From JACCVL01 sp963704295 (GTDB lineage: Bacteria; Actinomycetota; Actinomycetes; Propionibacteriales; Nocardioidaceae): a DNA stretch of 64,000 bases. Shown here piece by piece: positions 7,974-15,897 of this stretch (positions within the stretch are counted from its first letter, which is position 1; every line of letters begins with the position of its first letter). The notes beneath the pieces were generated by a model, which made no database searches, was not told the DNA's origin, and saw only the letters and a program-made list of their open reading frames with translations. The stretch lies in NCBI GenBank assembly GCA_963704295.1, contig OY969884.1, positions 62,001-126,000 of the forward strand, in the 5' to 3' direction. The position numbers and the translations under genes are program-made.

Positions 7974-9157
7974 CGGCCGGCGCTGTTGATCGCCGCAGCG
8001 GTGTGGGGTGGTGTGGTCGTCGTCTCGGCGACGCCGACGTTGTAGCTGAGCGCATCGAGTCGGAACTCGAGATAGGTGAACGACTCTCCGGGCTGTCCGG
8101 CCTTCCAGACACCCTTTCCCAGGGTGAAGATGCGATGCCCGTCGCTGTCGTGATGGCCGGTGAGTGGGGTTGACCAGCGCTGCCGGACGAAGGTCTTGCC
8201 GTCGTCGGATGCGCGGGCTCGGTCGTCGGAGACAAAGTCGACGAGGTCGTGCTCGGCGTTGAAGGTCAGTACCGCTGAGATGGTCTGGTCGCCGTCGGTG
8301 AACTCCCCGCGGACGTGCCGGTCGTCAAGAGCCGTCCACCTGACGGGGGCATCGACGATCGCACCAGGTGCCATGACGACGAGGTCGTTGAAGACCGTGA
8401 CGGTCTCTCCACGGTCCATCTCGGGACCGGAGGCGTTGACGATGGTGAACAGCGAGAGCAGCTTCACGCGCATCGTTGCCGTGGTGTCGGCGAAGACGTG
8501 CAGGACGGTGACGGGGAGCCCGGACCTGGTGGCGTCCATGAGGAAGATTCGCGGCGGTCGTGGCCCGTAGGTGTTGACCTGCTGGCCGGTGAACGGCATC
8601 CACGCCGCATTGGGGTCACTGCGGATGCGGCCGTGGAAGTCGGCGTGGAAGCTGACCACCCGGGGCTGCCCGACAGCCCCGGATCGGCGGATGTAGGCCG
8701 CCAACGGGCTCGGTAGGTCCACGAGATCCGCTTGGTCTAGGACAGCCGGAGAAGCGTTGAGGTCGGCGAGTGCCTGAGTGGCCCGGTCCTGGTACTGGGC
8801 GTGGAAACTGATCGGCCCTTCGGCAGCGAAGGCGTACGCGGCTGCTAGCACCAGGACGAGGTTCACGATGGTCCCGGCCCGTGCATCGGTCCATGAGGTC
8901 GCGATGGCGATCTGGGAGATCGTCGCCGCCCCGAAGGCCATGGCCCACCACCACGTGGGCGTACCCACGGCGAGGAGCACCGCGGCTGTCAGGACGAGCG
9001 CCGCAGCCAGCAGCCAGAGCACCCCTCCCACGACGCCGATCGGTTTCGTGAGCTGGGAGACGTCGGCCCACCCGAAGCCCTCAATTACACCCAAAAGATG
9101 GATGAGTCCGTGGCCGGCGAGCACGGCAACTATCAACCAGCGGAGCGTTGTGGTCAT
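7970..9157 (-). CDS. DUF6544-family membrane-anchored protein
   Basis: A 395-residue protein. Residues 1-115 contain about four hydrophobic helices (IVAVLAGHGLIHLLGVIEG, VLWLLAAALVLTAAVLLAVG and others). The soluble rest (from about residue 140, PLAAYIRRSGAVGQPRVVSF, to the end) matches the DUF6544 pattern, with FHADFHGRIR, MDRGETVTVFNDLVVMAPGAI and an RQRWSTPL segment. No enzymatic activity is established for the family. The ATG at 9157 is favoured over one at 9166 because GAGAG sits 9 bases upstream. It is in a minus-strand run with its neighbours. Confidence 0.85.
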   Translation of the reverse strand: MTTTLRWLIVAVLAGHGLIHLLGVIEGFGWADVSQLTKPIGVVGGVLWLLAAALVLTAAVLLAVGTPTWWWAMAFGAATISQIAIATSWTDARAGTIVNLVLVLAAAYAFAAEGPISFHAQYQDRATQALADLNASPAVLDQADLVDLPSPLAAYIRRSGAVGQPRVVSFHADFHGRIRSDPNAAWMPFTGQQVNTYGPRPPRIFLMDATRSGLPVTVLHVFADTTATMRVKLLSLFTIVNASGPEMDRGETVTVFNDLVVMAPGAIVDAPVRWTALDDRHVRGEFTDGDQTISAVLTFNAEHDLVDFVSDDRARASDDGKTFVRQRWSTPLTGHHDSDGHRIFTLGKGVWKAGQPGESFTYLEFRLDALSYNVGVAETTTTPPHTAAAINSAGR

Positions 9158-9298
9158 GGAGATCATCTCTCTCAGCTTTGGCGCATGGTCTGAGCGGGGT
9201 CAACTCCCATCTTGCTGTCGGGCACGTGGTAGCCGATCGGCAGTTTCTCGATCTGTCACGCCACGGCGGCAGCCTCATCGATCTGCGTCCATTGGTCA

Positions 9299-9910
9299 CT
9301 ACTCGGGGAGGTGTCGCAGCTGCCGTGCGGCGACGACCAGCCCCGCGTCCCAGCCCGGGGCGCGGCCACCAGGTGGGAGGGCAACCGCTTGGGTGTCATG
9401 CCCACTGCGCGCGAGCAGCCAGGAGATCAGCGAGTTGGAGTTCCACATCTCACCGGTCTCCAGTTCGTCGCGCCCCCAGGTTGCCTGGGGGACGTCGGAC
9501 ACCAACTCAAGCAGGCGGCGGGCACGCACGGGCTCGCAGCTCAGCAGGCAGGGGCTGGCAACCGCTTCAGCTGCGTCCGGGATCACTCCGCCGCGCCAAC
9601 AGCGGACCTCGTAGCGGAACAGGCGACTCCGGGCGAGCCAACGAGAGCCGACGGGCCCCTCGCACACCACGCCGCGCTCCGTGACCTTGTTGTTCCAGAG
9701 CGGTCCCTGCTCGATGACGAAGCGGTCGTCCCCGAGACGGACCTCCAGCGCCGAGTGGTACAGATCGCATCTGCGGCGACGGTGCAACACGGCGCCGACA
9801 GCCTCGAAAACCCGACCATTGAGGCGCACGCAATGCCCGCCAGCTCCCAGCGGCAGCCAATACAGGTGGACGCTGGCGGCGGACCCACTCAGTCCAAGGT
9901 CGATCGCCAC
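9299..9910 (-). CDS. Conserved hypothetical protein, possible permuted papain-like fold
   Basis: A 203-residue soluble protein beginning GTG directly after the TAG of the upstream membrane gene, so probably co-translated. Conserved-looking blocks are HLYWLPLGAGG, DLYHSALEV (about residues 50-58), EGPVGSRW, WRGGVIPDAAEAV and GEMWNSNSLISWLL. The pair YHSALEV ... NSNS is laid out like the His and NCN motifs of PPPDE/LRAT-like permuted papain folds, with Ser where a catalytic Cys would be. This is a pattern match by eye; no function is claimed. Confidence 0.72.
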   Translation of the reverse strand: MAIDLGLSGSAASVHLYWLPLGAGGHCVRLNGRVFEAVGAVLHRRRRCDLYHSALEVRLGDDRFVIEQGPLWNNKVTERGVVCEGPVGSRWLARSRLFRYEVRCWRGGVIPDAAEAVASPCLLSCEPVRARRLLELVSDVPQATWGRDELETGEMWNSNSLISWLLARSGHDTQAVALPPGGRAPGWDAGLVVAARQLRHLPE

Positions 9911-10807
9911 CTACACGGCACCTCGCTCTCCACCTGATGTGCTTCTGGCACCAGCCCGTGCCGTCAGGTCACCAGTCGAAGTGTGCGCGCGGTCGGGTCG
10001 GCGGATGCCGGCAAGAAGCAGGGCAACGGTCGCGGCACCCAGCACCGTCAGGCCCGCCCAGATGGGCAGTTCAAAGCCCTCTCCTACCCTCTGGCGCGCG
10101 ACCTCGACGCTCGCGGCAGCCAGGGTGAGGGTGTAGAGGCTCCCTCCCACGCTCAATATGGCGGCCAATAGCCGGCCGAGCGTCCGACCACGTGCCAGCC
10201 AGAGAGCGGCGAGCAGCATGGGGGGAACGATGAAAACGAGGTCGATGGCGAAGACAACCCCGGTCGGGTGGCCGGAGTCCACGATCGGCTGGGGGACAGC
10301 GTCGGTGATCAGATAGCTGAGGGAGATGCCGACCCAGAGGAGACCGAGGCCGGTGGCCACGCCGCCGGTGTAGGTGATGGCCACGACGCGAGCGACTCTT
10401 CCACCCATTGCGTTACCGAGTCGGGTGAGATCTAGGCGCGGCACCGATAACAGCAGCGCATACAACGGGAGTCCAAACGTGGCGACGTAGAGGAGGAAGA
10501 GCTGGTTGAACGCCGCGGCCACCGCGTAGAACAGGTAGGCGTACATCGAGTAGAACAGCATGCCCAGCCACAGCACCCGACCCCGTGGCGAGCCCCGCAT
10601 CTCCCAGACCAGGCCGACCAGCAGCAACGGAACGGCGACCAGGAGGGTGACCATGTCCTGACCGCGGAAGGTGGCGGTCACCAGCGCGTTGTCTCGGTAC
10701 AGCCAGTCCGTGGCGAAGACACCGACCGCCGACGCCGTGGTCATAGTCGCGGCCGTGGCAGCGGTGAGCACGTACGCAGCCTGTAAGCCCGGTCGACCAG
10801 CACTCAT
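9911..10807 (-). CDS. Multi-pass membrane protein of unknown function
   Basis: 298 residues with about seven or eight hydrophobic helices (for example AYVLTAATAATMTTASAVGVFA, VTLLVAVPLLLVGLVW and VFAIDLVFIVPPMLLAALWLA) and a short charged C-terminus. The ATG at 10807 is chosen because a helix begins soon after it; the in-frame extension upstream is Arg/Ser-rich and lacks a sensible start. The stop abuts the GTG of the downstream gene. No transporter or enzyme motif is recognised. Confidence 0.8.
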   Translation of the reverse strand: MSAGRPGLQAAYVLTAATAATMTTASAVGVFATDWLYRDNALVTATFRGQDMVTLLVAVPLLLVGLVWEMRGSPRGRVLWLGMLFYSMYAYLFYAVAAAFNQLFLLYVATFGLPLYALLLSVPRLDLTRLGNAMGGRVARVVAITYTGGVATGLGLLWVGISLSYLITDAVPQPIVDSGHPTGVVFAIDLVFIVPPMLLAALWLARGRTLGRLLAAILSVGGSLYTLTLAAASVEVARQRVGEGFELPIWAGLTVLGAATVALLLAGIRRPDRAHTSTGDLTARAGARSTSGGERGAV

Positions 10808-11037
10808 ATACGCAAGTCTCTTCTCACTCGATGGATCAGGTGCACGTCCGGAACGTCGCGATCCAACGAAATCAGGGTCCGGTCGACGAGCTGTCATGCG
10901 CAATCTCCCTGCCGACGTTCTCCTGACCACTGTCAGCGCCGGCAGAACGCGCAGTCACATCATCGCTGCCCCCCGGCCACGGGGATCGACTCGCGCGTCG
11001 GTGTCGACGCCACGACGAGCGCACAGATGGGGTGGCT

Positions 11038-13203
11038 TCAGCTGATCCCGGCGGGCACCTTGCCCGGATCCGGGAGCGCCTCGGGGGGCACGACCCGGAC
11101 CGGGTGCAGCGGTGACGGCTCGACCAACAAGACGCGCGCGAGCCAGTCGGGCAGCCACCAGTTCCACCTGCCGAACAGGCTGACCAGGGCCGGCACCAGC
11201 AGTGCGCGGACGATGGTCGCGTCGATGAGGATGCCGACCCCTAACGCGGTGCCGAGGACCTTCGTGTCGGTCCCGGGTGAGGTGGCGATGGCCGAGAAGG
11301 AGAAGAACAGGATCAGGGCCGCGGAGGTGACGAGCCGACCGGTTCGGCCTATCCCGGTGATGACCGCCATGCCGGTTTCACCTGTGCGGTCGTACTCCTC
11401 GCGCATCCGGGTGAGGATGAAGACCTCGTAGTCCATGGACAGCCCGAAGAGGAACGCGAAGATCACCACGGGGAGCCAGAAGTTGATCGCACCGGTGGGA
11501 GCGACGTCGAAAATGACCTCCGAGCCGTGCCCGAGCTGCCAGAAGAAGACGATCGAGCCGAACACCGCGGCCAGGGAGATCAGGTTGACCAGCACGGCCT
11601 TGAGCGGCAACAGCACGGACCGGAAGGTGCGGACCAGCAGGATGTAGGTGATCAGGGCAATGAGCCCCAGCACGTAGGGGAACTTGTCGTACACGGCGCT
11701 GAAGTAGTCCTCGATGGTGGGACCGAGACCGGTGATACCGACCTCGCCGTCCGCCGCCGGTTCCACGGCTGCCCGGATGTCAGCGACGATCGTTGAGGCG
11801 TCGCTGTCGAGGGTTGCCTGGGTCGGGAACACATCGACGACGGCACTGTCGCCGCGGGTGGTGCCGACGACGGCCATCTGTACGCCGTCGACGCCGCGGG
11901 CTGCTGCGGCTGCTGCGTTCGCATCGCTGGCGGGTACGAGGACCTCGATGGGGGTGATGACTCCGGCGCCGATGTCGCCGTCGGTGAGGGTGTGCAGCGC
12001 ATCGAAGCGTTCGCCGTTCTGCGCGAGGGACTCCAGACTGGAGCCTGGCCCGATCTTGAGGCCGAACACGGGCGCGATGAGGAGACCGAGCACGATCACA
12101 GCTGTCGCGGTGGCGATGAGGCGGTGCCGGACGATGAGGCGTGCCCACGCCGACCAGCCGCGGGACGCGGTGTCTTCCTTGCGGATGCGGGGGTAGTCGA
12201 TGCGCGGCCCGACGCTGGAGAGGAGCGCGGGAAGCAGGGTGAGCACGACTGCCACGCTGACCAGAGGGATCAGCATCCCCGCGACGCCCATGCTGCGCAG
12301 GGCTGGCACCGGCAGGATCAGTAACGCCAGCAGGCTGATCGCCACGGTGACGCCCGAGGCCATGACGGCGTGTCCGGCTGTCTTCATGGCAGCCACGACC
12401 GCCTCCTCATTGTTGCGGCCGTGGGCGCGTTCCTCCCGCCATCGTGAGACCAGGATCAGCGAGTAGTCGATGGCGACCCCGAGCCCGATGAGCGCGACGA
12501 GGAACTGGACGATGATGCTGACGTCGGTGAACGTCGTGAGCGCCAGGACGAGCATGAAGGTGGTCAGAATCGAGACCCCGGCGATGAGTAGCGGCAGCAG
12601 CGCCAGGAAGGACGCGTACACGAAGAGCAGCACCAACAAAGCTCCCGCGGCGGCGATCAGGGTCTCGACCAGGACGCTCGAGCCTTCCTGCTCACCGCCC
12701 ACAGAAAGCAGACCGTAGGAGGTCAGGCCACTCTCGAAGCCTGCTGCCTGGGCTGCTGTTGTCAGCGCGGGGTCGAGCTGGCTCTCGATGTAGGGGCCGA
12801 AGGTCACCGGGACCGGAGCCTGGATCAAAGCGTACGTCGTGCGTCCGTCGTCAGTCACGAAGCCCGGATCGTTGGTGCTGGCAAAGTCCACGACGCGGAG
12901 CTTCACGTCGGGGACAGCCGCGACGGCCGTGGTGAAGACCCCGGCCACAGCGGCGGTGTTCCCCTCGACCGTCTCACCCTCGGGCACAGTCACGACGGCG
13001 ATGTAGGAGTCGTAGGTGCTGACGCCGTAGGTGTCGATGAGCTGCTGTTCGGCGTTGTCTCCGGGTTGGCCCGGAAGTGAGAAGTCCAGCGACCATCGGT
13101 CACCCAGCGGACTGGCCGAAAGCATGCCGCCGATAAAGAGTGCCACCCAGATGACGCTGACGATGCGGCGGTGATGCATGACGAGGCGGGCGAAGCGCTC
13201 CAA
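11038..13203 (-). CDS. MMPL-family (RND superfamily) transporter
   Basis: A 721-residue inner-membrane transporter with the MMPL layout: helix 1, a large extracytoplasmic loop (about residues 35-175), five helices, a second helix/loop unit and five final helices. Each half carries a helix motif typical of the family, GVAIDYSLIL and GLSMDYEVFIL, whose Asp-Tyr pair couples proton flow. MMPL proteins export lipids, siderophores or small hydrophobic compounds; the substrate here is unknown. The TTG start is supported by AGGAG about 7 bases upstream. Divergent from the BldC-like gene across a 270-base gap. Confidence 0.93.
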   Translation of the reverse strand: MERFARLVMHHRRIVSVIWVALFIGGMLSASPLGDRWSLDFSLPGQPGDNAEQQLIDTYGVSTYDSYIAVVTVPEGETVEGNTAAVAGVFTTAVAAVPDVKLRVVDFASTNDPGFVTDDGRTTYALIQAPVPVTFGPYIESQLDPALTTAAQAAGFESGLTSYGLLSVGGEQEGSSVLVETLIAAAGALLVLLFVYASFLALLPLLIAGVSILTTFMLVLALTTFTDVSIIVQFLVALIGLGVAIDYSLILVSRWREERAHGRNNEEAVVAAMKTAGHAVMASGVTVAISLLALLILPVPALRSMGVAGMLIPLVSVAVVLTLLPALLSSVGPRIDYPRIRKEDTASRGWSAWARLIVRHRLIATATAVIVLGLLIAPVFGLKIGPGSSLESLAQNGERFDALHTLTDGDIGAGVITPIEVLVPASDANAAAAAARGVDGVQMAVVGTTRGDSAVVDVFPTQATLDSDASTIVADIRAAVEPAADGEVGITGLGPTIEDYFSAVYDKFPYVLGLIALITYILLVRTFRSVLLPLKAVLVNLISLAAVFGSIVFFWQLGHGSEVIFDVAPTGAINFWLPVVIFAFLFGLSMDYEVFILTRMREEYDRTGETGMAVITGIGRTGRLVTSAALILFFSFSAIATSPGTDTKVLGTALGVGILIDATIVRALLVPALVSLFGRWNWWLPDWLARVLLVEPSPLHPVRVVPPEALPDPGKVPAGIS

Positions 13204-13473
13204 GATGGACTCCTAGATGAGGAGCACACTGGAGCTAACACCGCAGGGCGGCAAGACAACGTGCCCGCATTCGACGCTACGCGCGGTGCCGGGGCGGCGA
13301 AACACTCGAACAGGACCGCTTCGCGCAAGAATGGGACGACCTCCGCCACTCTCATCGTGGGCGGAAGTCGAAGTGCGCGGTATGGGACTACTGTCGACCA
13401 GCAGTGGCGAAAGGCTGCCCATCGCGTTCCGCAGGCGGCGCGAGGGCGGGTCGCCACCTCCCAGGAGCGCCCC
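13204..13473. promoter_or_regulatory. Divergent intergenic region, MMPL / BldC-like gene
   Basis: This 270-base stretch separates divergent starts at 13203 (minus) and 13474 (plus), so it should hold both promoters and is the natural place for control of the transporter by the neighbouring DNA-binding protein. I see SD sequences for both genes but no clear palindromic operator, and no convincing small gene. Confidence 0.35.
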
Positions 13474-14307
13474 ATGGCCGCACAGCCGACAGAGCACCTC
13501 CTCACTCCAGCACAGGTTGCCGCCCTCGTCTTCGTCGACCCGAAGACCGTCAGCCGCTGGGCGCAGGCAGGCAAGCTTCCTTCCACGCGCACGCCTGGTG
13601 GACACCGGCGCTTCCACAGCTCCGACGTTCAAGCACTCATGCTCCGGCACCGGAGTCCGGATCAGGTCGACAACGACGTCGTCGACCCACCGCCCGACCA
13701 GGAAACCGCTGCTACGCGCGAGGTCGACCGCGCCGCAGCTGACGCCGTGGTTGCGGAAGCGGTCGCCATTGCGCTCGAGGCACAAGCCGAGGCGGCCGTG
13801 GACGCGGTGTCGGAAACCGCTGCGTCGGTCGCGCTAGCTGCCGAGACGGCGGCATCCGCAGCGGTGAAGGCTCGTCGCGCCAGAGCATTCGCCGCCGCTG
13901 AGGCTGCGCGGGAGATCGCCGGCGAGGCAGCCAGCGCCGCTGCTGCGATGCGGTCAACGGCAACAGTGCAAGCCGGGCGACTCGCCGAGGCGGCAGCGCA
14001 GGCGAAGAGGCTCGTCCTCGCTGCCGGCACCGAGGCTCAGACCGCCACGGCTGCGGTGCGCATGGCCGCGACGGTGCAGGCCGCCGCTGATGCGGCATCG
14101 GCCGACACCGCCCTGGCGGCGGCCCGCGTCGCTCAAGCAGTCACCGACGCGGCCGCGCACGTTGCTGTGATGGTGGCTGCGTTCGACCTCTCCGTGGAGC
14201 GGGAGACCGCCGCCGCGGCAGCGACGCTTCACAACCTGGCGGTGGAGACGGCTCGCCACGCGGCCCGGAGGAGGGAGGGGAAGCGAAGTCCTCAGGTTGA
14301 CGCTTGA
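13474..14307 (+). CDS. BldC/MerR-like DNA-binding protein with long alanine-rich helix
   Basis: 277 residues. Residues 8-60 are a BldC-like winged helix (LLTPAQVAALVFVDPKTVSRWAQAGKLP followed by TRTPGGHRRF). Residues 75-270 are extremely rich in Ala, Glu and Arg, with no Pro or Gly breaks over long stretches, and should form a very long helix or coiled coil. BldC itself ends after about 68 residues, so the tail is a large addition. ATG with AGGAG 7 bases upstream. Likely a transcription regulator or nucleoid-binding protein; control of the divergent MMPL gene is inference. Confidence 0.8.
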   Translation: MAAQPTEHLLTPAQVAALVFVDPKTVSRWAQAGKLPSTRTPGGHRRFHSSDVQALMLRHRSPDQVDNDVVDPPPDQETAATREVDRAAADAVVAEAVAIALEAQAEAAVDAVSETAASVALAAETAASAAVKARRARAFAAAEAAREIAGEAASAAAAMRSTATVQAGRLAEAAAQAKRLVLAAGTEAQTATAAVRMAATVQAAADAASADTALAAARVAQAVTDAAAHVAVMVAAFDLSVERETAAAAATLHNLAVETARHAARRREGKRSPQVDA

Positions 14308-14331
14308 TAAAGTAGATGCTTGAATAACGGC

Positions 14332-14678
14332 ATGGCAGCAACCACCGCGGATGAGCAGCTCGATGCTCTGTTCACGGCGCTCGGCGACCACACCAGGCGC
14401 GACATCGTGGCCCGGCTGAGCGCGGGCGATGCGACGGTCAAGGAGCTGGCGGAGCCGTACGCCATGAGCATGCAGGCCGTTTCGCAGCACATCCGGGTGC
14501 TCGAGCGGTGCGGCCTGATCAGCCAGGGACGCTATCGGCAAACCCGGCCATGTCGACTCGAACTGGCGGCCTCGAGGCCGCGCTCTCCTGGATCGAGGAG
14601 AGCCGGCGGACGTGGTCAGACCGAATGGATCGGCTGGAGACGCACCTTGCCCGGCTGCAGGAGCGTGAGAGGCAGTGA
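14332..14678 (+). pseudogene. ArsR-family transcriptional regulator, frameshifted
   Basis: The ATG at 14332 opens an ArsR winged helix (LDALFTALGDHTRRDIVARL, then MQAVSQHIRVLERCGLI with the recognition helix). The frame breaks near 14560-14572 after TRPCRLEL. In the neighbouring frame the normal C-terminus follows (LEAALSWIEESRRTWSDRMD ... LARLQERERQ) and stops at 14676-14678, overlapping the GTG of the next gene by 4 bases. Such regulator-SRPBCC pairs are common, and the overlap shows the repaired frame is the original one. An AT-rich stretch just upstream (about 14305-14327) may hold its promoter. Confidence 0.75.
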
Positions 14679-15115
14679 ACGACGACGAACTCGTCTACCG
14701 GCGGGTCCTCGATGCCCCGCGCGAACTGGTGTGGCGGTGCCTCACTGAGCCCGCCGAGCTCGCGCACTTCTGGGGCCCGAGTGGCATGGCCACCCCGATC
14801 GACGGCATCGTCGTCGAGCTCCACCCTGGTGGACGATTCGAGACTCTGATGCTCGGCGAGCACGGCAGCCACCGGATGGTCGCCACCTTCACCGAGGTCG
14901 TCCCGCCTGAACGGCTCGCCTGGGTGGAACCGGCGACCGGGGTGCACACCACCAGCGCCCTCGACGATCTCGGCGACGGCAGAACCGCGGTGGTCATCCA
15001 TCAGCGAAACGTGACCGAGACCATGCGCACGCCCCAGGCCCGCGCCGGCTTCCTCACCTCCCTCGACAAGCTCGAAGAGCACCTCGCTCACCTCACGCAG
15101 GGAGACCGATCATGA
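14675..15115 (+). CDS. SRPBCC-domain protein, AHSA1 type
   Basis: A 146-residue START-like protein of the AHSA1 (Hsp90 ATPase activator homologue 1) family. It begins LVYRRVLDAPRELVWRCLTE, has the pocket segment HFWGPSGM and the motif LHPGGRFETLM, and ends with DKLEEHLAHL. The usual partner is an ArsR regulator such as the gene directly upstream. GTG start overlaps the regulator stop, and its own stop overlaps the next ATG. The bound ligand is unknown. Confidence 0.9.
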   Translation: MNDDELVYRRVLDAPRELVWRCLTEPAELAHFWGPSGMATPIDGIVVELHPGGRFETLMLGEHGSHRMVATFTEVVPPERLAWVEPATGVHTTSALDDLGDGRTAVVIHQRNVTETMRTPQARAGFLTSLDKLEEHLAHLTQGDRS

Positions 15116-15897
15116 CCGACCCGCAGATCTGGGTGGCGCCGACCTACGAGGGGCTCGCCGATCTCCTCACCGCCGCGGCCGTCGGCGCGTGGGACGCTCC
15201 CTCGCTGTGCGAGAAGTGGTTGGTGCGTCATGTCGTCGCGCACGTGACGATGCCGGTACGGCTGACTCCCGAGCAGTTCGGGGCGGAGATGGCAGCGGCC
15301 GGCGGCGACTTCACCACACTGTCCGACACCGTGGCCACGCGGGACGCGTCGCTGCCCGTCGTCGACCTCCTCGACCAGCTCCGATCGCCGCGACTGCACG
15401 CGTGGCAACCGCCGGGCGGCGGCGGGGCCGGCGCACTGAGTCATGCCGTCATCCACTCGCTGGATGTGACCGTCGCGCTCGGCCGGCCCCCGGTCGCACC
15501 GGCAGAGGCTGCGACCGCCGTGCTCGAGCAGCTCACCGCCGCCGACGGCACCTTGTTCGGGGTCGATCTGACCGGTGTCCGGCTCGAGGCCGCCGACACC
15601 GACTGGAGCTGGGGAGACGGCCAGCTCGTTCGCGCCGATAGCGGCTCCCTGGTCGCACTCCTGAGCGGCCGAGCGCTGCCCGACGGCCGGGCGCTGCCCC
15701 GCCGCCTGACACGCCAAGTCGGACCCGCCCCGAGCGGCGACAAGGCCACCAGTACGTCCGCAACCTCCCACGTGGCCTACTTGAGGATCACGTTTCTGGT
15801 GGCGGTTCCTCCCTGGCTGCTCGTCACGGTGATGTTCTGCGGGTTGGTCGGCAAGGAGAACTCGCCTCGCCCTCCACTCAACGTCCCGATCAGCTGA
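15112..15897 (+). CDS. Maleylpyruvate isomerase-family (mycothiol-dependent/DinB-like) protein
   Basis: Residues 1-200 are a DinB-like four-helix protein of the maleylpyruvate isomerase N-terminal family: TYEGLADLLTAAAVGAWDAPSLCEKWLVRHVVAHV, a metal-site histidine region, LSHAVIHSLDVTVALG and SGSLVALLSGRALPDGR near the end. Such proteins are often mycothiol-dependent or of unknown activity. Past about 15690 the frame continues for 60 odd residues and overlaps the convergent SBBP gene by 121 bases, which is unusual. A shift of one base would end it at TGA 15707-15709 (about 199 residues), the usual family length. ATGA overlap with the previous gene. Confidence 0.8.
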   Translation: MTDPQIWVAPTYEGLADLLTAAAVGAWDAPSLCEKWLVRHVVAHVTMPVRLTPEQFGAEMAAAGGDFTTLSDTVATRDASLPVVDLLDQLRSPRLHAWQPPGGGGAGALSHAVIHSLDVTVALGRPPVAPAEAATAVLEQLTAADGTLFGVDLTGVRLEAADTDWSWGDGQLVRADSGSLVALLSGRALPDGRALPRRLTRQVGPAPSGDKATSTSATSHVAYLRITFLVAVPPWLLVTVMFCGLVGKENSPRPPLNVPIS

